Shown: in pieces, positions 1-12,991 of the stretch | Layout: each line of letters begins with the position of its first letter | How positions within the stretch are numbered: position 1 is the first letter of the stretch | From: Siphonodentalium dalli | Taxonomy: Eukaryota; Mollusca; Scaphopoda; Gadilida; Siphonodentaliidae | Reading direction: 5' to 3' | DNA length: 64,000 nt | NCBI GenBank assembly: GCA_032622095.1 | Contig: CP136069.1 | Coordinates: forward strand, 122,566,126-122,630,125 | The notes under the pieces: generated by a model | Seen by the model: only the letters and a program-made list of their open reading frames with translations | Databases searched by the model: none | What the model was told of the DNA's origin: nothing | Made by a program: the position numbers and the translations under genes

Positions 1-2690
1 TTCAGCAAATATCATCTGTGTGCAAAACATATCCGCCATCAAGTTAAGGTCAGTATTAAGGAAACCAAAGAGACAACCATTACCTCATGGTCATCTCAGA
101 ATAGCTGATTACTAAAGGGACGGGCGGCCTTCGTTTGTAGGTTATAATTTATAAATAATATTATCAAATTATGATAATTTCCTCAAGAATTTACTAATAT
201 TATAGCATAATGATGACATGAATGTGATATTATTCACAAAACACGCTTTGTGTCCGAGAAAATACAGGTCGACTGTTTAGTTTCTCGCAAAAGGTGCAGT
301 GAATTGTTTATAAGCAGAGTCACGATATTGCGCCATTTCCTTATATAGATTTGCGTGCTTTATACGTCGATTGTAAACCCCTAATTTGGTGTGCCTACAA
401 CTTACAATACGACTCTATTAATATTCCTTCTTTGGTATGTATTACCATATATAGGTTAGGAGCAAATACTAACTGGATTGAAAAATATTCATCTCTTTGC
501 AAGAACAATTATATTATGTACACGTTTGCTGTCTGATCATTTCCCAATCATGAAGTAATATGGATTAGCTTGATTTTGAACTGACAGCGGGTGGAATGGG
601 TCGATTAAAATAAAATTTGGTGTGATTTGAATTCGATTGTTGATTGGGTCAATAATTTTATCTGCGTATTCCACAGCGCAATGGAACATTTTCATTGGAC
701 AATATGGTAGTTCAAAGTGTTTGGCTATAAACAATCGGTTCCACAACATTTTTGATGTTTGTTTACATAACCAACTGTAACCAAGGGTACAAAAGTGACA
801 ATAACATGCATTGTACGTGATATTTATGATTGGTATAAGAACAACATCTGTCTATTATATAATATTCTTTCTGTTTATGGCGGTTTTAGTGGATGTGACT
901 ATTTTAACACCTATACCCACAGGGAAGGCTGCCCATATCTTTAATACTCTGATTCAACATTTAATTTGCATGAGTTTGGTGCAAGTTTAGTGATGGAACA
1001 GTGATATTGATCAACACTCAATATATTTTAGTAAATCACTATATTTTCCTTCGAAATCCATTGTTTCGGAAAATCAGGCATATCAGTTGTCATTTCTTTG
1101 AGCTCTTTAAATTGGTGTTTTGTGTCCTGATTCAGCTACCTAGACTGTATACACTGCAAATCAGAGACACTCACAGAGAATTCATCATCGTGATTGGACA
1201 TACTTCATTTCATATTTTGACATCCAGACTCAGAATAACTGATATTAGGGCCTGTTCACATTGCTTTCACCATGTTTGGATTGTGATTCATACAATATAT
1301 AATGTTCCACCACTCAGATTAAACTACATGTAAAAACTGTTGTTTGAACATTCTTTGATAAACTAAGCTTTGAATTGTTGTTCTGATCTTGATTTGTGTT
1401 TGTCACATTCCATATATTTCATTGCTTGTGATGTTCAGAGCTTATTTACTATCCAGTGAACAACTGTTCTTATAATTAATTCTAAGTGTTTTTTCATGTA
1501 CCGTACTGTAAAATCGAGGCAGAGTCGGTACAGTGGACGACAATACCCGCTTGCAAGAATTTTTTTTTTTTAAGTTATAACAAAGCCATGAAGATTTCAA
1601 CATCTCTGTGTCATCGGTGATAACTGAAGATATTCTAGAGTTTGGTGTGATTTTATGCTGAGACACCAACAAATAGCTGTTTGAATACAAATCTTGCTAC
1701 TCATTTGAGCAAAATTAGAATGCTCTTCATTGGACTGTTCAAAGTTTTTTTTCAGGTTTGCAAGAAAATTACATAATTCTACTCACCATTCCGACTTATT
1801 TTCTCTCTCTCCACCTCGAATTACAGTACTACGAAATCACGTTCCAATAATTACTTCAGTTCATCCACAATGTCAAAAGTTTCTCAAGCTGACAATCTCC
1901 AGAGAAGGACTGAAAAGCCCCAGGTTTGGATTAGTGTAAATAATCCCAAGACTACCGAACATATCACCCGCATCAGGGCTTGCCATGCTGGTTAACACAT
2001 TTTCCAAGTCTGGTGATAACAAGATGTTTGTTCTTTGATTAAATAGATAGTTCATGTTGGAATATCTGAAACTTGTTAAAATTAAAATTATACATCATTC
2101 AAAAGTTTATTTGAAATGGGTGCACATGTGTATGACTAAATGTCCAGTCCAGAAGATGACTGCTTGTATGAAGAAATTATATTTTAGTAGATATATCTAT
2201 ATTTTTTAATAATAAATAAAGATATCCTTTTCTTTCATTAAACTAATTATGCAAGCTTTGCTTCATTGTAAAACTTGTTACTATAACAAGGGGAAATATG
2301 AACATCTTCCTTGTATCTGTAGCCTATAGCCAACCAGCTGCTGATACAAATATATTGCTCTACACCATATTTCATATATACTTTTCAATGACATATACTT
2401 AAAATTTGACAGATCTCTGACATTCCAACTGGACCTATTCTTTCATGCTTATGTGTTAGTATATTGTCCATCAATGGTGCTGAATGTCAAGTAATTGGAA
2501 ACAATATATTACTTTATATGTTTTAAGTTAATTTGTTTCTCCTTCATATTTGGCAGATTCCATGAGTATTTGTCAATGGAATATATGTATGTTATTTGGC
2601 AAAATATTGACAACTTAACATTATGGCCAGTTCAAATCCAGATTTGGCATATATTGACAAAGATTTACACAATTTAGAATTTGAAATCTC
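1..2690. other. no recognised feature
   Basis: AT-rich DNA with only short frames on both strands. I see no splice-supported exon, RNA gene or repeat end. Confidence 0.5.
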
Positions 2691-2783
2691 AAATTTATTT
2701 ATTATTATTTTATTCAATCTACCTACCTACGCAAAAATTGAGAAAACATTAATCTCAAAACACATGATTAAAACGAAATGGCC

Positions 2784-3085
2784 TCAAGAACATAAGAGTT
2801 TAATATCGGAGCAATATTCCTCTCCACCACCCATAGGCATTTGTTTGTATCCTGTGATAAGGGTGCTAACTCTATTTGTTGTGATGTCCAAATTTGATTG
2901 TGTGGAAGATCTCAGATTGCTAGTTGTTACTTGAGCAGAAAAGGTCATTCTCTCCAGAAAAAAGTGGGACATGATTATCTTGCTTTGTAATTTCTCAGTC
3001 TCTGTCAAAAGTGCAAAAGAAGACACCGGGTTGGATATTACATTGAAATTGACTTCTTCCATGAAATTAGTTTGTACTCGCATGC
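2784..3085 (-). CDS. possible terminal exon of an unknown minus-strand gene
   Basis: A frame of about 100 codons follows an acceptor-like ttgtataatacatttccag at 3086 and stops at 2784. AATAAA lies 70 bases beyond (2709-2714). Text such as MRVQTNFMEEVNFNVISN shows no recognised domain. A plus-strand frame overlaps it. No partner exon was found. Confidence 0.2.
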
Positions 3086-3469
3086 CTGGAAATGTATTAT
3101 ACAACATTATGGAGGTCATTACAATAATTTGATTTTAAAATTGTCTTTAAATTAAATTTTTTAGAATCTGTTAATCAGTTAGAATGTTAAGCATTATTCG
3201 TACAGGCAGCACGATTTGAAGTCTATTTAGCCATTCCCACTTACTGTGAGAGTGACCTCTTCAGATTTACTTGATGCATGCGTGGTCTGTTGGATATTTG
3301 TGAGAGACAGTAACATGAGATGTAAATAAGGAAATTAGTGTGTTGTTATTACCTTTGTCAGGTCTTTAAGATACCAATCTGGAAATCTAGCTGTGAATTA
3401 TGTCAATTTATGTAAAACAGAAAATTTTCCCAATTTGAAATCATGTCAAGTCTTCTACAGTACTGCACA

Positions 3470-3650
3470 AGACTGGATATAGTGGGTCTGACATTACAGA
3501 ATGAGGTCCCTGGAGGGTGAATTTAGTGACACTATTTCACACAGTGGGCTAGCATCGCCAAATTCACTAGCCCGCTGTGCGGGATAACATCACTAAACTC
3601 ACACTCTGGGACCTCATTCTGCAAATGTTAGACACACTTTATCCAGGCTT
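3470..3650. mobile_element. palindrome family B copy (single hairpin)
   Basis: AATGAGGTCCCTGGAGGGTG and its complement enclose a short inner hairpin; outer parts resemble TGTCTGACATT. Diverged copy. Confidence 0.6.
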
Positions 3651-3694
3651 GGTGCTGTAATATTAATAGTTTAGTTTTGGAGTTTTCACATTAT

Positions 3695-4073
3695 TTAACC
3701 CTTTACCCAACAAACCGGCCAAATAAAGCTTCAACAGCCTAAAATATCTTCGGTCTGTCTCAATAGAACCATACAAATATGGATATCATTGGAACCGGCT
3801 CCTTGACCACATTGTGATAGTTACAGTTAGCCCTGTGCCAATGCATTCTCTTATATATGCGAGTCGACCATAGGTCGCCTCGCATATATAAGAGAATGCA
3901 TTGGCCTAAAAAATATCTTTTTTTACCATTTTTTCTTACATTCTTTAACAATTTTATAATTTTTAATGTGTTAAGCCAATGCATTCTCTTATATATGCGA
4001 GGCGACCTATGGTCGACTCGCATATATAAGAGAATGCATTGGCACAGGGCCCTTCTGTTGGGTAAATGGTTAA
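3695..4073. mobile_element. TTAA MITE family D, copy 1
   Basis: It starts TTAACCCTTTACCCAACAAA and ends near CTGTTGGGTAAATGGTTAA. Two strong hairpins (CCAATGCATTCTCTTATAT stems) are joined by a T-rich linker. The hairpins are the same module as in family A. Confidence 0.8.
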
Positions 4074-4541
4074 AGTGAAATTCTCCATAAAAACTTACCA
4101 AAGAAAAAAAAACATTCCTTATCTGAAGAATTCAGTGTGCATTTGATATTTTAATTTCCAGCATCCTTGTTATCTTTGTGTCATACATATCCGACCGAGC
4201 TATGCTTTTTAAGGGTTGATGTAATAATGTTGTTTGGAATAATGTTGCCAAGCAAATTGTTAATGTAAATTGTTTCTTAAACCTTTTTTATCCAAATTTA
4301 TCCTATGTAAATATATCTTCTGTTTAAAGAAAAATTAAATCAAAATAAAAAAAAAACATTTTGTATCTTATGTTGGGTTTCTTCCTGGAGTTTTTGTCCA
4401 ATAGTTTTGGTTATATGTCAGATAATTAAGCACCATGGTGGTTTCAATCCCAATATTTAGCTCGCTGTTGTTATATCAGGTTATATCTGTGGATCTCAAT
4501 AGGTTGAGAAATACATTAAAGACTTGCACATACCACAGAAG

Positions 4542-4795
4542 CAAGCCTTGAAATAGTGTGTCTGTCATTTGGAGAATGAGGTCCCCAGAGGGTGAATTTA
4601 GTGATGCTACCCTGCATAGCGGGTTAGCATCACCAAATTCACCCTCTGGGGACCTCATTCTGCTTACACCTCAGCAGAATGAGGTTCCCAGAGGGTGAAT
4701 TTGGTGATGCTAACCCACTATGCAGGGTAGCATCACTAAATTCACCCTCTGGGGACCTCATTCTCCAAATGACAGACACACTATTTCAAGGCTTG
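4542..4795. mobile_element. palindrome family B, complete double hairpin
   Basis: The best copy: outer arms CAAGCCTTGAAATAGTGTGT and its complement. Inside are two hairpins with AGAGGGTGAATTT arms, so it is a palindrome of palindromes. Confidence 0.8.
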
Positions 4796-5017
4796 CACAG
4801 AAGGCCCTATTCAAGTCATAGAATTTAGAAATTTGGGTCACGACTTTTCTTCACCTTTGAACAATAAAATATGTTCCTTGTAATCTATTCTTCATATTGC
4901 AAAAATAGAATGATTGTACCGGTAACACTTTTCTGTGAAAAATATAAAATTGGGTATAAAGTTATATAATTATGCAATTTCAAGTTTTTCCGAGTATATG
5001 AAACTTATATATTGATA

Positions 5018-5801
5018 CTAGAAGGTGACCCGACTTCGTCCGGGCTTTGACCTTGAATTGACCATTTTGAAGGTCAAGGTCAGGTGGGGTCAAACACCAA
5101 CACCCCAAAAATGGTGGAAATCGGCCCAGCAGATACCGGGAAATCGGCCCAGCGGATACCGAGATACCCTATGCATCAAATTTCGTCCGTAAAAATCCGC
5201 CAGTTTAACCCGATTTGATTTGCACTCAAGTATATAAACGCGCCTCATATACACATGCTCATTAATTATCAAGTTTCAACGTAAAGATAAATTACCATCG
5301 GTGCCCGAGATATCGCCAAGACGTCTGAAACAGTCAAATGCATCGGCCGGTTAAGCGTTAACGTGATCTAACGTTATGACCTCTAACGACGTCATAGAAG
5401 TTACGCATTGTTTTTATCCTGATGGAAGATAGTACCACTTCTTCTTGATAATTGAGGCAGATAACTAAAACGGATACATACGCATTATATATCGTTGGAA
5501 AGAGGAAACACGAAAGATTCTCACAGTGTCATTATTATGACTGGCATTTTATTATTCGCGCTGTTTCGAATCGATTTGTAAGCACCGAACTCAAATGAAA
5601 GTCCCGTAACACAGATTTGACCTCGGCACAGATTTGACCTCGGCACGTGAAAAGTTGACCTCGGATCTGAAAATCAATAGGACTATGTCACCCCCCGGCC
5701 GAAAATAACCCCACATATCAAGTTTCATCGAAATCGGTTCATCGCGATCACACAGACACACACACACACACACAAACAGATCTTCCAAAATATATAATAG
5801 A
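5018..5801 (+). mobile_element. pearl/Helitron-like element P1a
   Basis: It opens CTAGAAGGTGACCCGACTTC and closes with a CA-repeat then CTTCCAAAATATATAAT. The same opening and closing motifs recur in the next copy, so these are two related non-autonomous elements head to tail. No ORF is credible. Confidence 0.5.
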
Positions 5802-6418
5802 CTAGCCGATGAGCCCGACGTTGTCCGGGCTATTCAAAAAACAAATTTCAAGTAGATAGCTCCACCCGTTTCCGAGTTCTGGTCTGCGCATGCGCGAAGC
5901 TGGCGTCGCACGGGCTCGGCGACCCGATAAAATTCGTATCCGGGGCAAGATACATTCACATAGCAAATTTCAAGTCGATAGCTCCACCTGTTTCCGAGAT
6001 CTGGTCTGCGCATGCGCGAAGCTGGCGTCGCACGGGCTCGGCGAACCGATAAAATTTGTATCCGGGGCAAGATACATTCACATACCAAATTTCAAGTCGA
6101 TAGCTCCACCCGTTTCCGAGATCTGGTTTGCGCATGCGCGAAGCTGGCGTAGCACGGGCTCGGCGACCCGATAAAATTCGTACTCGGGGCAAGATACATT
6201 CACATACCAAATTTCAAGTCGATAGCTCCACCCGTTTCCGAGATCTCGTCTGCGCATGCGCTGCACGGGCGTCGCACGGGCTCGCCAATACGACAACGAC
6301 GACCGCCCGGTCAAACTACACAAACGTACCAAGTTTCATCCCGATCGGTCGAGAATCGTAGATTTGTATTAATGACAGACAGACAGACAAACAGACAGAG
6401 GTCTTCAAAATATATATG
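5802..6418 (+). mobile_element. pearl/Helitron-like element P1b
   Basis: It opens CTAGCCGATGAGCCCGACG, carries a 122-base tandem array, then a (GACA)n tail and CTTCAAAATATATATGAG. It directly abuts P1a. Confidence 0.5.
5843..6330. repeat. 122-bp tandem repeat, about 4 copies
   Basis: Copies start at 5843, 5965, 6087 and 6209, exactly 122 bases apart, each with AAATTTCAAGT and TGCGCATGCG. Long overlapping frames here on both strands are products of the array. Confidence 0.93.
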
Positions 6419-6679
6419 AGATTTCATGTATTTTAAAATATTGACCTGCTTTATCACTCCTTCCAAATTACATACTTTGTCTCTCTACTTTTCGGTCATT
6501 ATTGATTGGATTTCGATATGCTCATGAACCACCATTGTGGGGGGAGGGACACGTTTCCATTGTATTTCAGTCATCGTAAGTCATGTTTGAATTATCTTTA
6601 GTTTGTTAATAAGGCATCCTGAATGGAACAATATGAACATGTAAACTGCTTTGTCGATCCATTATATCCCCATGACCGA

Positions 6680-7440
6680 AGGAAATGGTGAGTATACTGG
6701 ATTGCATGTGTTCCGTCCATTGGGGGCAGATATCTCAACTACCGGTTGTCGGATCTCAATGAAATTTGGTATGGATATTCACTACTATTGAGGACATTCA
6801 ATGGAGTGTTCAAACATTTTGGTAAGATTTTCCATTCTCGAGTTATTCATCTTTGTTGTCCCCCGACGTTTCCGTCGGAGGACTATAGAAATGACCCTCT
6901 TCCGTCCGTCCGAGATTGGGTACCTTCATGGTGTAATCAACTCCTCCTACAGTTTTAAATGTAGAGATTTGAAACTTTGGGATATTGTTCCTAACATGTT
7001 GGTGATTTGCAACATCTATATAGCTAATAAAAAAAATCATTTTTTCCATATTTTCGGGGGGTTTTTGACTTAGAAAATTTGGAACATTTTTGCCTTTTGG
7101 ATGAGATTGGGTACCTTCAAGGTGTAATCAACTCCTCCTACAGTTTTAAATGTAGAGATTTTAAACTCTGGGATATTGTTCCTAACATGTTGGTGATTTG
7201 CAACATCTATATACTGTATAACATTGTTGCAAATAGTATCCTTCTAACAAATCCAATCATGAAGTTTACCACTCGAGTCGGGGGACATGTGGTCTGCGAC
7301 CTTTTATTTATTTGGAAATGATTTTTGTCAGTCTGAGCAGACACGTCAACCACAGGTTGTCTGATCTCAATGATATTTGGTATGGATGTTCACCACTGTG
7401 AACATTTAGAGGAGTGTTCATCTTTATCTGAAAATATTGA
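6680..7440. mobile_element. pearl-like element P2
   Basis: Two diverged direct copies share GGGTACCTTCA and CTCCTCCTACAGTTTTAAAT (about 6919 and 7109). They sit between GTCCCCCGACG near 6857 and GTCGGGGGACAT near 7277. The outer edges are uncertain. Confidence 0.4.
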
Positions 7441-7513
7441 TAAAAAGTGGGCGGGGTGGGTATGCACCTGGTAACATCCCAGTTCTTGTTTCTTCTGAAG
7501 TTATGGCCCTTAA

Positions 7514-7788
7514 TTAACCCTTTTTATAATAAATGGATTCTCCCACTCAGTTACAAAAGTCTACATTGGAATGGTCTATTGTTCATTTAGACGGGTGTTC
7601 AGGATAAATTAGCAGGCGAAAGTCAGACAAAAATAATACAATTGCTGAAGGATTTATATTCATTGGCGGGAAATGTTCAGATAATAAGTTGAACAAACAA
7701 CCTATGGTCGTTTGTTGAACTTATTATCTGAAGTTACATTCCCTAAGGGAACTACCCATCAATGAATAATTAGAAAAGAAAGGGTTAA
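7514..7788. mobile_element. TTAA MITE family H, complete copy
   Basis: TTAACCCTTTTTATAATAAA to AAAGGGTTAA, with a hairpin TCAGATAATAAGTTGAACAA and its complement near 7677-7732. Confidence 0.65.
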
Positions 7789-7896
7789 GAGTGTAAATAA
7801 AAAGTCCTCCCCCCTCTGTCTCCATCATCTTAGATCGTGGTGAATGATCTTAGGTATAATCATGAATCACAATGGAATGAAGAATAACCTCATGCA

Positions 7897-8005
7897 ACCA
7901 AGCCTGGAATGAGGTTCCCAGAGGGTGAATTCAGTGATGGTACTCTGCACAGTGGGCTATCATCATGAAATTTACTATCTGGGGACCTCATCTTCTGGGA
8001 AGTAT
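7897..8005. mobile_element. palindrome family B fragment
   Basis: One hairpin with AGAGGGTGAATTCAGTGATG and a degraded partner; the outer arms are missing. Confidence 0.5.
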
Positions 8006-8185
8006 CTGGAGTCTCAAAGTAACATTGTTTTAAGTTACTTTTTCGCTTCTGTTCAGTTGCTACATGTTTATCCCCTAATTTTCAGAAGATAAAATGCATA
8101 ATCGAGGTGACTAATGGGTGAACATCACCAACTTCAACTAAGGAACTTCAATCTGATCCTAGGAGTCCCATAGCAATTAGCGGCC

Positions 8186-8240
8186 TAAGCAGAATGAGGT
8201 TCCCAGAGGGTGAATTTGGTGATGCTCGCCCACTGTACAT
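8186..8240. mobile_element. palindrome family B short fragment
   Basis: Only AATGAGGTTCCCAGAGGGTG and a few following bases match the family. Confidence 0.4.
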
Positions 8241-8329
8241 TGGTTATAAGGGATAATGATTTTTCCCTTCAAATTGATTGTTTGAAATTGAGATTTTTTT
8301 GAAAATTCAGGAATGGGTCCCCTTCTTAA

Positions 8330-8440
8330 CCTGTTCAAATACTAAATACTCGTTGATGAGTAGCATATTCCTTAAGAAATGTTCAGATAATAAGTCCAAC
8401 ATTTTATTCAACTTATTATCTGAACATTTCCCCACCATTA
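8330..8440. mobile_element. family H hairpin fragment
   Basis: AATGTTCAGATAATAAGTCC and its complement around a short loop; the ends are not found. Confidence 0.5.
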
Positions 8441-8588
8441 CAAAGGATTCCTTATTACTGATTTTTAAATGTGCATTGTGAATTTTAAAAGCTCATGTGC
8501 TAGTTTATCCTGTCATTCAAACGTTTATATTTGTTTTAAATAAATTTTAAATCAATACAGCTTTGGTTTAGAGACTTGATTGGTGACA

Positions 8589-8765
8589 TACAGTGATGCT
8601 CTAAATAATCGACTCCTTAACCACAGCAAAATTATGGGTAACTTTTCAGGATTTAGCCGAGAGCTTTCCGATGAATGCGAACAAGCCATATTTCCGACTA
8701 AATCCTGAAAATTTACCCATAATTCCGCTGTGGTTAAGAAGTCGATTAATTAGAGCATTACTGTA
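8589..8765. mobile_element. TA-flanked palindrome family E, copy 1
   Basis: TACAGTGATGCTCTAAATAA and the complementary right end, with GGGTAACTTTTCAGGATTTA arms. Confidence 0.7.
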
Positions 8766-8769
8766 CGTT

Positions 8770-11440
8770 CCTGACCCTAATACAGATCAGGAAGTTTGAG
8801 GAAAATATAACTATTTTTTCAGAGACAGATTTATTGGATCACAGCCATAAAACAAACAAACTCAGTAACAAAACAAAAGATATAAAATTAGTAATCTGTG
8901 TAATCACATTTGGCATTGAAGGTGACTGCATCTGATATACAAAATCACAGCAATTAATTATATGTGAATAAATATGTGTTTATTGAATAGCATATCGTCA
9001 GTGGGCTTCTAAAATATCATACAATGTAACTGCCAAAAATCAATGTTTACAGTAGACACAAAAAACTAATTTTCTCTCGAAATTTGAATCTGCCAATAAC
9101 TTTGGACAATAATCCTTTATATCAGTTGTTATTAAAGATAAACTTTCATATCCCGATTCCATATACTTTATGAGAAAACGTGATTTTATGGTGTTACACA
9201 ACATTTTACATGATTTTAGAAGCAGAAATGATAAGGCTGTGAGATACGACATTTAGTTTTGAATGTTTTTGGCTGTTTCGGTTAAATACAGTCACTCCAG
9301 ATAAGGAGGAAATGCCCTCTGACCATTCCTCTTCAAAACAATCAGAATTATCCTACAAGGAATGGTTATGAAAATAGAAATACCAAATTTTAGAATTAAC
9401 AAACAAATTTGCGGGAAACTCAGATGTGGATTCTAAATATGCAAAAAATGCTTTCACAAGTGAAGATGGCCCCATCCGAATTTGACACCATACGATGAAC
9501 TTCACTTTATAATATGGGATGAGCCACTGACAGCAGGTCAGTTATAAAAACAGTGATATAGTTGCCGACAAAGAAAGCTGCAAAACAACGCCAGCATACA
9601 GCAAACCCAACCCCATCAACAACTTTTTCAAACTCATCTTCGCGTTGCTGTATATTCCATTTTCGCGACACATAATGGTGGCATCATATTGAACAGGAAG
9701 TCACGATCAGCCAGCTAAGATTCGAGGATCGCCAAGATTTCAACAACAACATCGTTGATGTTGTTTACAAATTTTTGTAAATGTATTATGTCATTATATT
9801 ATTGTGATTTGTTGTATATTTTATTATATTGATATCTATAAATAGATAAAGAATGATTTTAAACAATGTTTCTGTCATTCGTGATGCCGATTTCTTTGGG
9901 GACGACTTTGCATGGGGCCGACTTTTCCGGATACCCTTTCACGCCAAAATTCCATCAACAATTTAGAAGCCGACCGACGATACATGTATATATTATGTGT
10001 CAGTATTGGATGTGAGTTCATTAGTTTCTATCTAAATGTGATTTTCAAGTGGCAATCACAATATTATATTTTGTGAATCATGGTACAACTTATTTTGTGT
10101 TATGGATAAATAGAATTTACTTATATATGAAAAATAAGAACAATGGAATATCCAAGTGGGTTATATTATTTCTCGAAATATAAAAGTATGTCTGGAATAA
10201 AATATAACATACATGGATAAAAAGTTAACAAAATCAAGCAAGTCAGTCAGGGATTTCATGGTTTGAAAATAAAATATCTTAAAATATTACAATCGCTACA
10301 TAAATCTCTTATTCTTGATTCAACTTCTTAATCACAGAGTTGTCAATTTTTATCTTCAATTTCCCCAAACGTGTGAGAAATTGATTTCTTGCAGTGCCGT
10401 TTTAGTGACGGGCAATAAATTTTTTTTTATAAATTATGAAAAATTATTATTCGAGTATTATAACTCTTATCTTTGATATTAGACAGGTTCAGCCACATCA
10501 TCGCCCACATGTACATGTAACTTGTAAAATGTGTTACTATGGTCTTGCTATGGATATACTCTTGGTGGGAAAAGTCACCCGATATTACAGCACAAAACCT
10601 ATATGTTTTAGCTATAGGCTCAATGTTTAGCAAAACTTGTACAAAATAGTCAGCTGGCATAGACAATCTGTCTACAGTGTGACTACCAAATATATGCCTA
10701 ATTTACTTCAATCAAAATGAAATTGTTACCGCGCAAGCAAATCCAATTCTCCCACAGGCTACATAGCATTGGGCGCTAATTCAGTTATTAGAAGATTGGA
10801 TTATTTCCCTTTGGGACAAGTTTTGTGTATGTGTAGGCGAAGTAGTCACATAAGTCAGCTGACTTTCATTGGCAATGGTAATAGCACACATGTGGCTGAA
10901 CCTGGCTGTTAATCAGTCAACACATCACCCTATATGGATTTGTTAGGCTATGACAGGGGCTGAAAATGAGCCCGGTTCCCAATGGGAAATACAGCAAGGT
11001 TTTTTTCCAATTTCTGACCTGAAATTACCAATTCACAAAGACAGGACTGCCCCTTCTTTATATTTTGAAAATGAAAATGAAAATGCTTGTATTTTATATT
11101 CTCTACATAATCCCAAGTAATGGTGGCAAATAGCAACTGACAATAGCATGTGCTAACCACACATCTTATAAAAGTGACATTCAGCGACCAGTGGTGTCGG
11201 TTAATTGAAACAGGAAGAATAGGTTTTCTAATATACAATGTATATCGGTTGCAGTTTGGTTTTGAAATAAAACCGAAAGAAAACCAAGAAACCGTAAAAC
11301 CGCCCATCACTACAACAGGGCTAAATAAATAACAAGCTAGAACTTATCTGCATGTTCAAAAGCTAGCAGTAGAGTTTGTAATTATCCAAAATAAAATAGT
11401 ATTTATAAATCCACGAACTCTACAAAGACTAGGACAACTG
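8770..11440. other. no recognised feature except the small ORF at 9542
   Basis: Single-copy-looking AT-rich DNA. The 120-codon minus-strand frame at 10948-11310 has no motif or splice context and is probably chance. Confidence 0.45.
9542..9637 (-). CDS. 31-residue hydrophobic ORF, doubtful
   Basis: ATG at 9637, TAA at 9542. MSLKKLLMGLGLL then YAGVVLQLSLSATISLFL would form one membrane segment or a signal anchor. Upstream sequence has more CpG than the surroundings. No splice donor continues it. Confidence 0.15.
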   Translation of the reverse strand: MSLKKLLMGLGLLYAGVVLQLSLSATISLFL

Positions 11441-11442
11441 AC

Positions 11443-11705
11443 TTAACCCTTCCATGACTGGAGCTTCCTGAAATTTTGCGAAAACCCTGTGCCATTACAT
11501 TCTCTTATATATGCGAGTCTCCCATAGAGAGCCTTGCATTTATAAGAGAATACATTGGCCTAATAATATTTACCTTGACCTGGTTAAACCAGTGCATTCT
11601 CTTATATATGCGAGGTTCTCTATGGGAGACTCGCATATATAAGAGATGCACTGGCACATGATCTTTAATGCTGCAGCAGTTCAGCTCCCATCATTAAAGG
11701 GTTAA
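11443..11705. mobile_element. TTAA MITE family A, copy 1
   Basis: TTAACCCTTCCATGACTGG start and TCATTAAAGGGTTAA end. Two hairpins with CATTCTCTTATATATGCGAG stems lie between GAGCTTCCTGAAATTTTGCG and GCAGCAGTTCAGCTCC. Confidence 0.8.
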
Positions 11706-11937
11706 GGCTTGAAAACCAGGGACAGATATGTTTACAACCTGTGATTACCAGTTCATGACAAAACATTAAGGCAAACTGTTTTTGCCAGACTAGATAACGA
11801 GATATGAGTGAGTTTTGTCAATTCAATTAGCTGAACAATATGACTCCTATCCATTTAAAAAAAAACACAGAAAATGTTTGAATTCATTCTTGTGAAAAAT
11901 GCTATAATTCTTGATTTGAGCACTGATGATTGAACCT

Positions 11938-12152
11938 TTAACCCTTTCAGTGCCAAGTCCGATTTTTGTATCAACCCATATTTCCTTGATCATTTTTCAA
12001 ATTTATTGATTATAATAATGTGATACATTGATGGAAAGAGCTCTTAGAGCTCTTTCCATCAATGTATCACATTATTATAATCAATAAATTTGAAAAATGA
12101 TCAAGGAAATATGGGTTGATACAAAAATCGGACTTGGCACTGAAAGGGTTAA
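11938..12152. mobile_element. TTAA MITE family C, perfect palindrome
   Basis: TTAACCCTTTCAGTGCCAAG start and complementary end, with arms of about 107 bases meeting at GAGCTCTTAGAGCTC with almost no spacer. I find no mismatch between arms by eye. Confidence 0.85.
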
Positions 12153-12991
12153 GAGCATAAGCGAGGATTTATCTATATTTCAATGGAATATTTCAATGGC
12201 CAAGTGAGAACTCAGTAAGAATTTTTATTATTACCGGCAGTTTAATTTTAAAACTAAATAATTATAAACAATGTCAATTCAACCCATACATGTGTAGTTG
12301 TTAAAAAGCACAATATGATTGCACTTTATTCTAGATGAATGATAGATTATTCCAATGTATAATTTTTTAACTGACTGGAAGAATCCATTTAGTATAGAAA
12401 GGGTTAGGTAATTGAATTATGCCATAGCACAATAAATTTCACACAATTAAATTTACTTGAGTACAATTAATTTACTTTTAAAGACCACAATTGCATTTCA
12501 ATTAATAGTCCAATTAAAATAAAACATGTGTAAACGGATTCACATAGGGTTGATATTTATATAGCTGATACATATTCAAACCTCATGTTTATGCCACATT
12601 ATAACAAGGTCAACGGTCGAAAACATAAGGCCAAATAGATTTTTATGTTATTATTCCAATTTTTATCAGTAATAAATTCAGGGACTCAAACTGGGTTTGA
12701 ATATCTGAATTTAACAAAACTTCATATATATACATCCTTGGAATGTATCTTCCATATATTCAAACCCAGCTTGTCCCAGTAAGGCACTAATAGCTGAAGA
12801 GTTAAATTGTGTTAGATTTTGTTAAAAGTTGCATCTAGTAAATGATTGCAAATATAACGCTTGCATTAATAGTATCACTAACAATGATATGTGTTCACAT
12901 GTGTCATATAATGTCTTTGCAGTATTAAATTAATATATTAGAACCACACACAATGATATTCAAGAAATTTGTATCAGTGGAAAATGTAGTG

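Noticed and set aside
3760-4101. A 113-codon frame with repeated 'MHW...YKRMHW' text, and similar frames elsewhere
   Set aside because: It lies within a family D MITE; the text comes from hairpin stems.
5834-6361. Five overlapping frames of about 80 codons on both strands
   Set aside because: They are produced by the 122-bp tandem array, in which open frames repeat.
9450-9637. Weak resemblance of a minus-strand frame to a REEP-like hairpin membrane protein
   Set aside because: It needs reading through a stop, and the match is a few aromatic and hydrophobic residues only.
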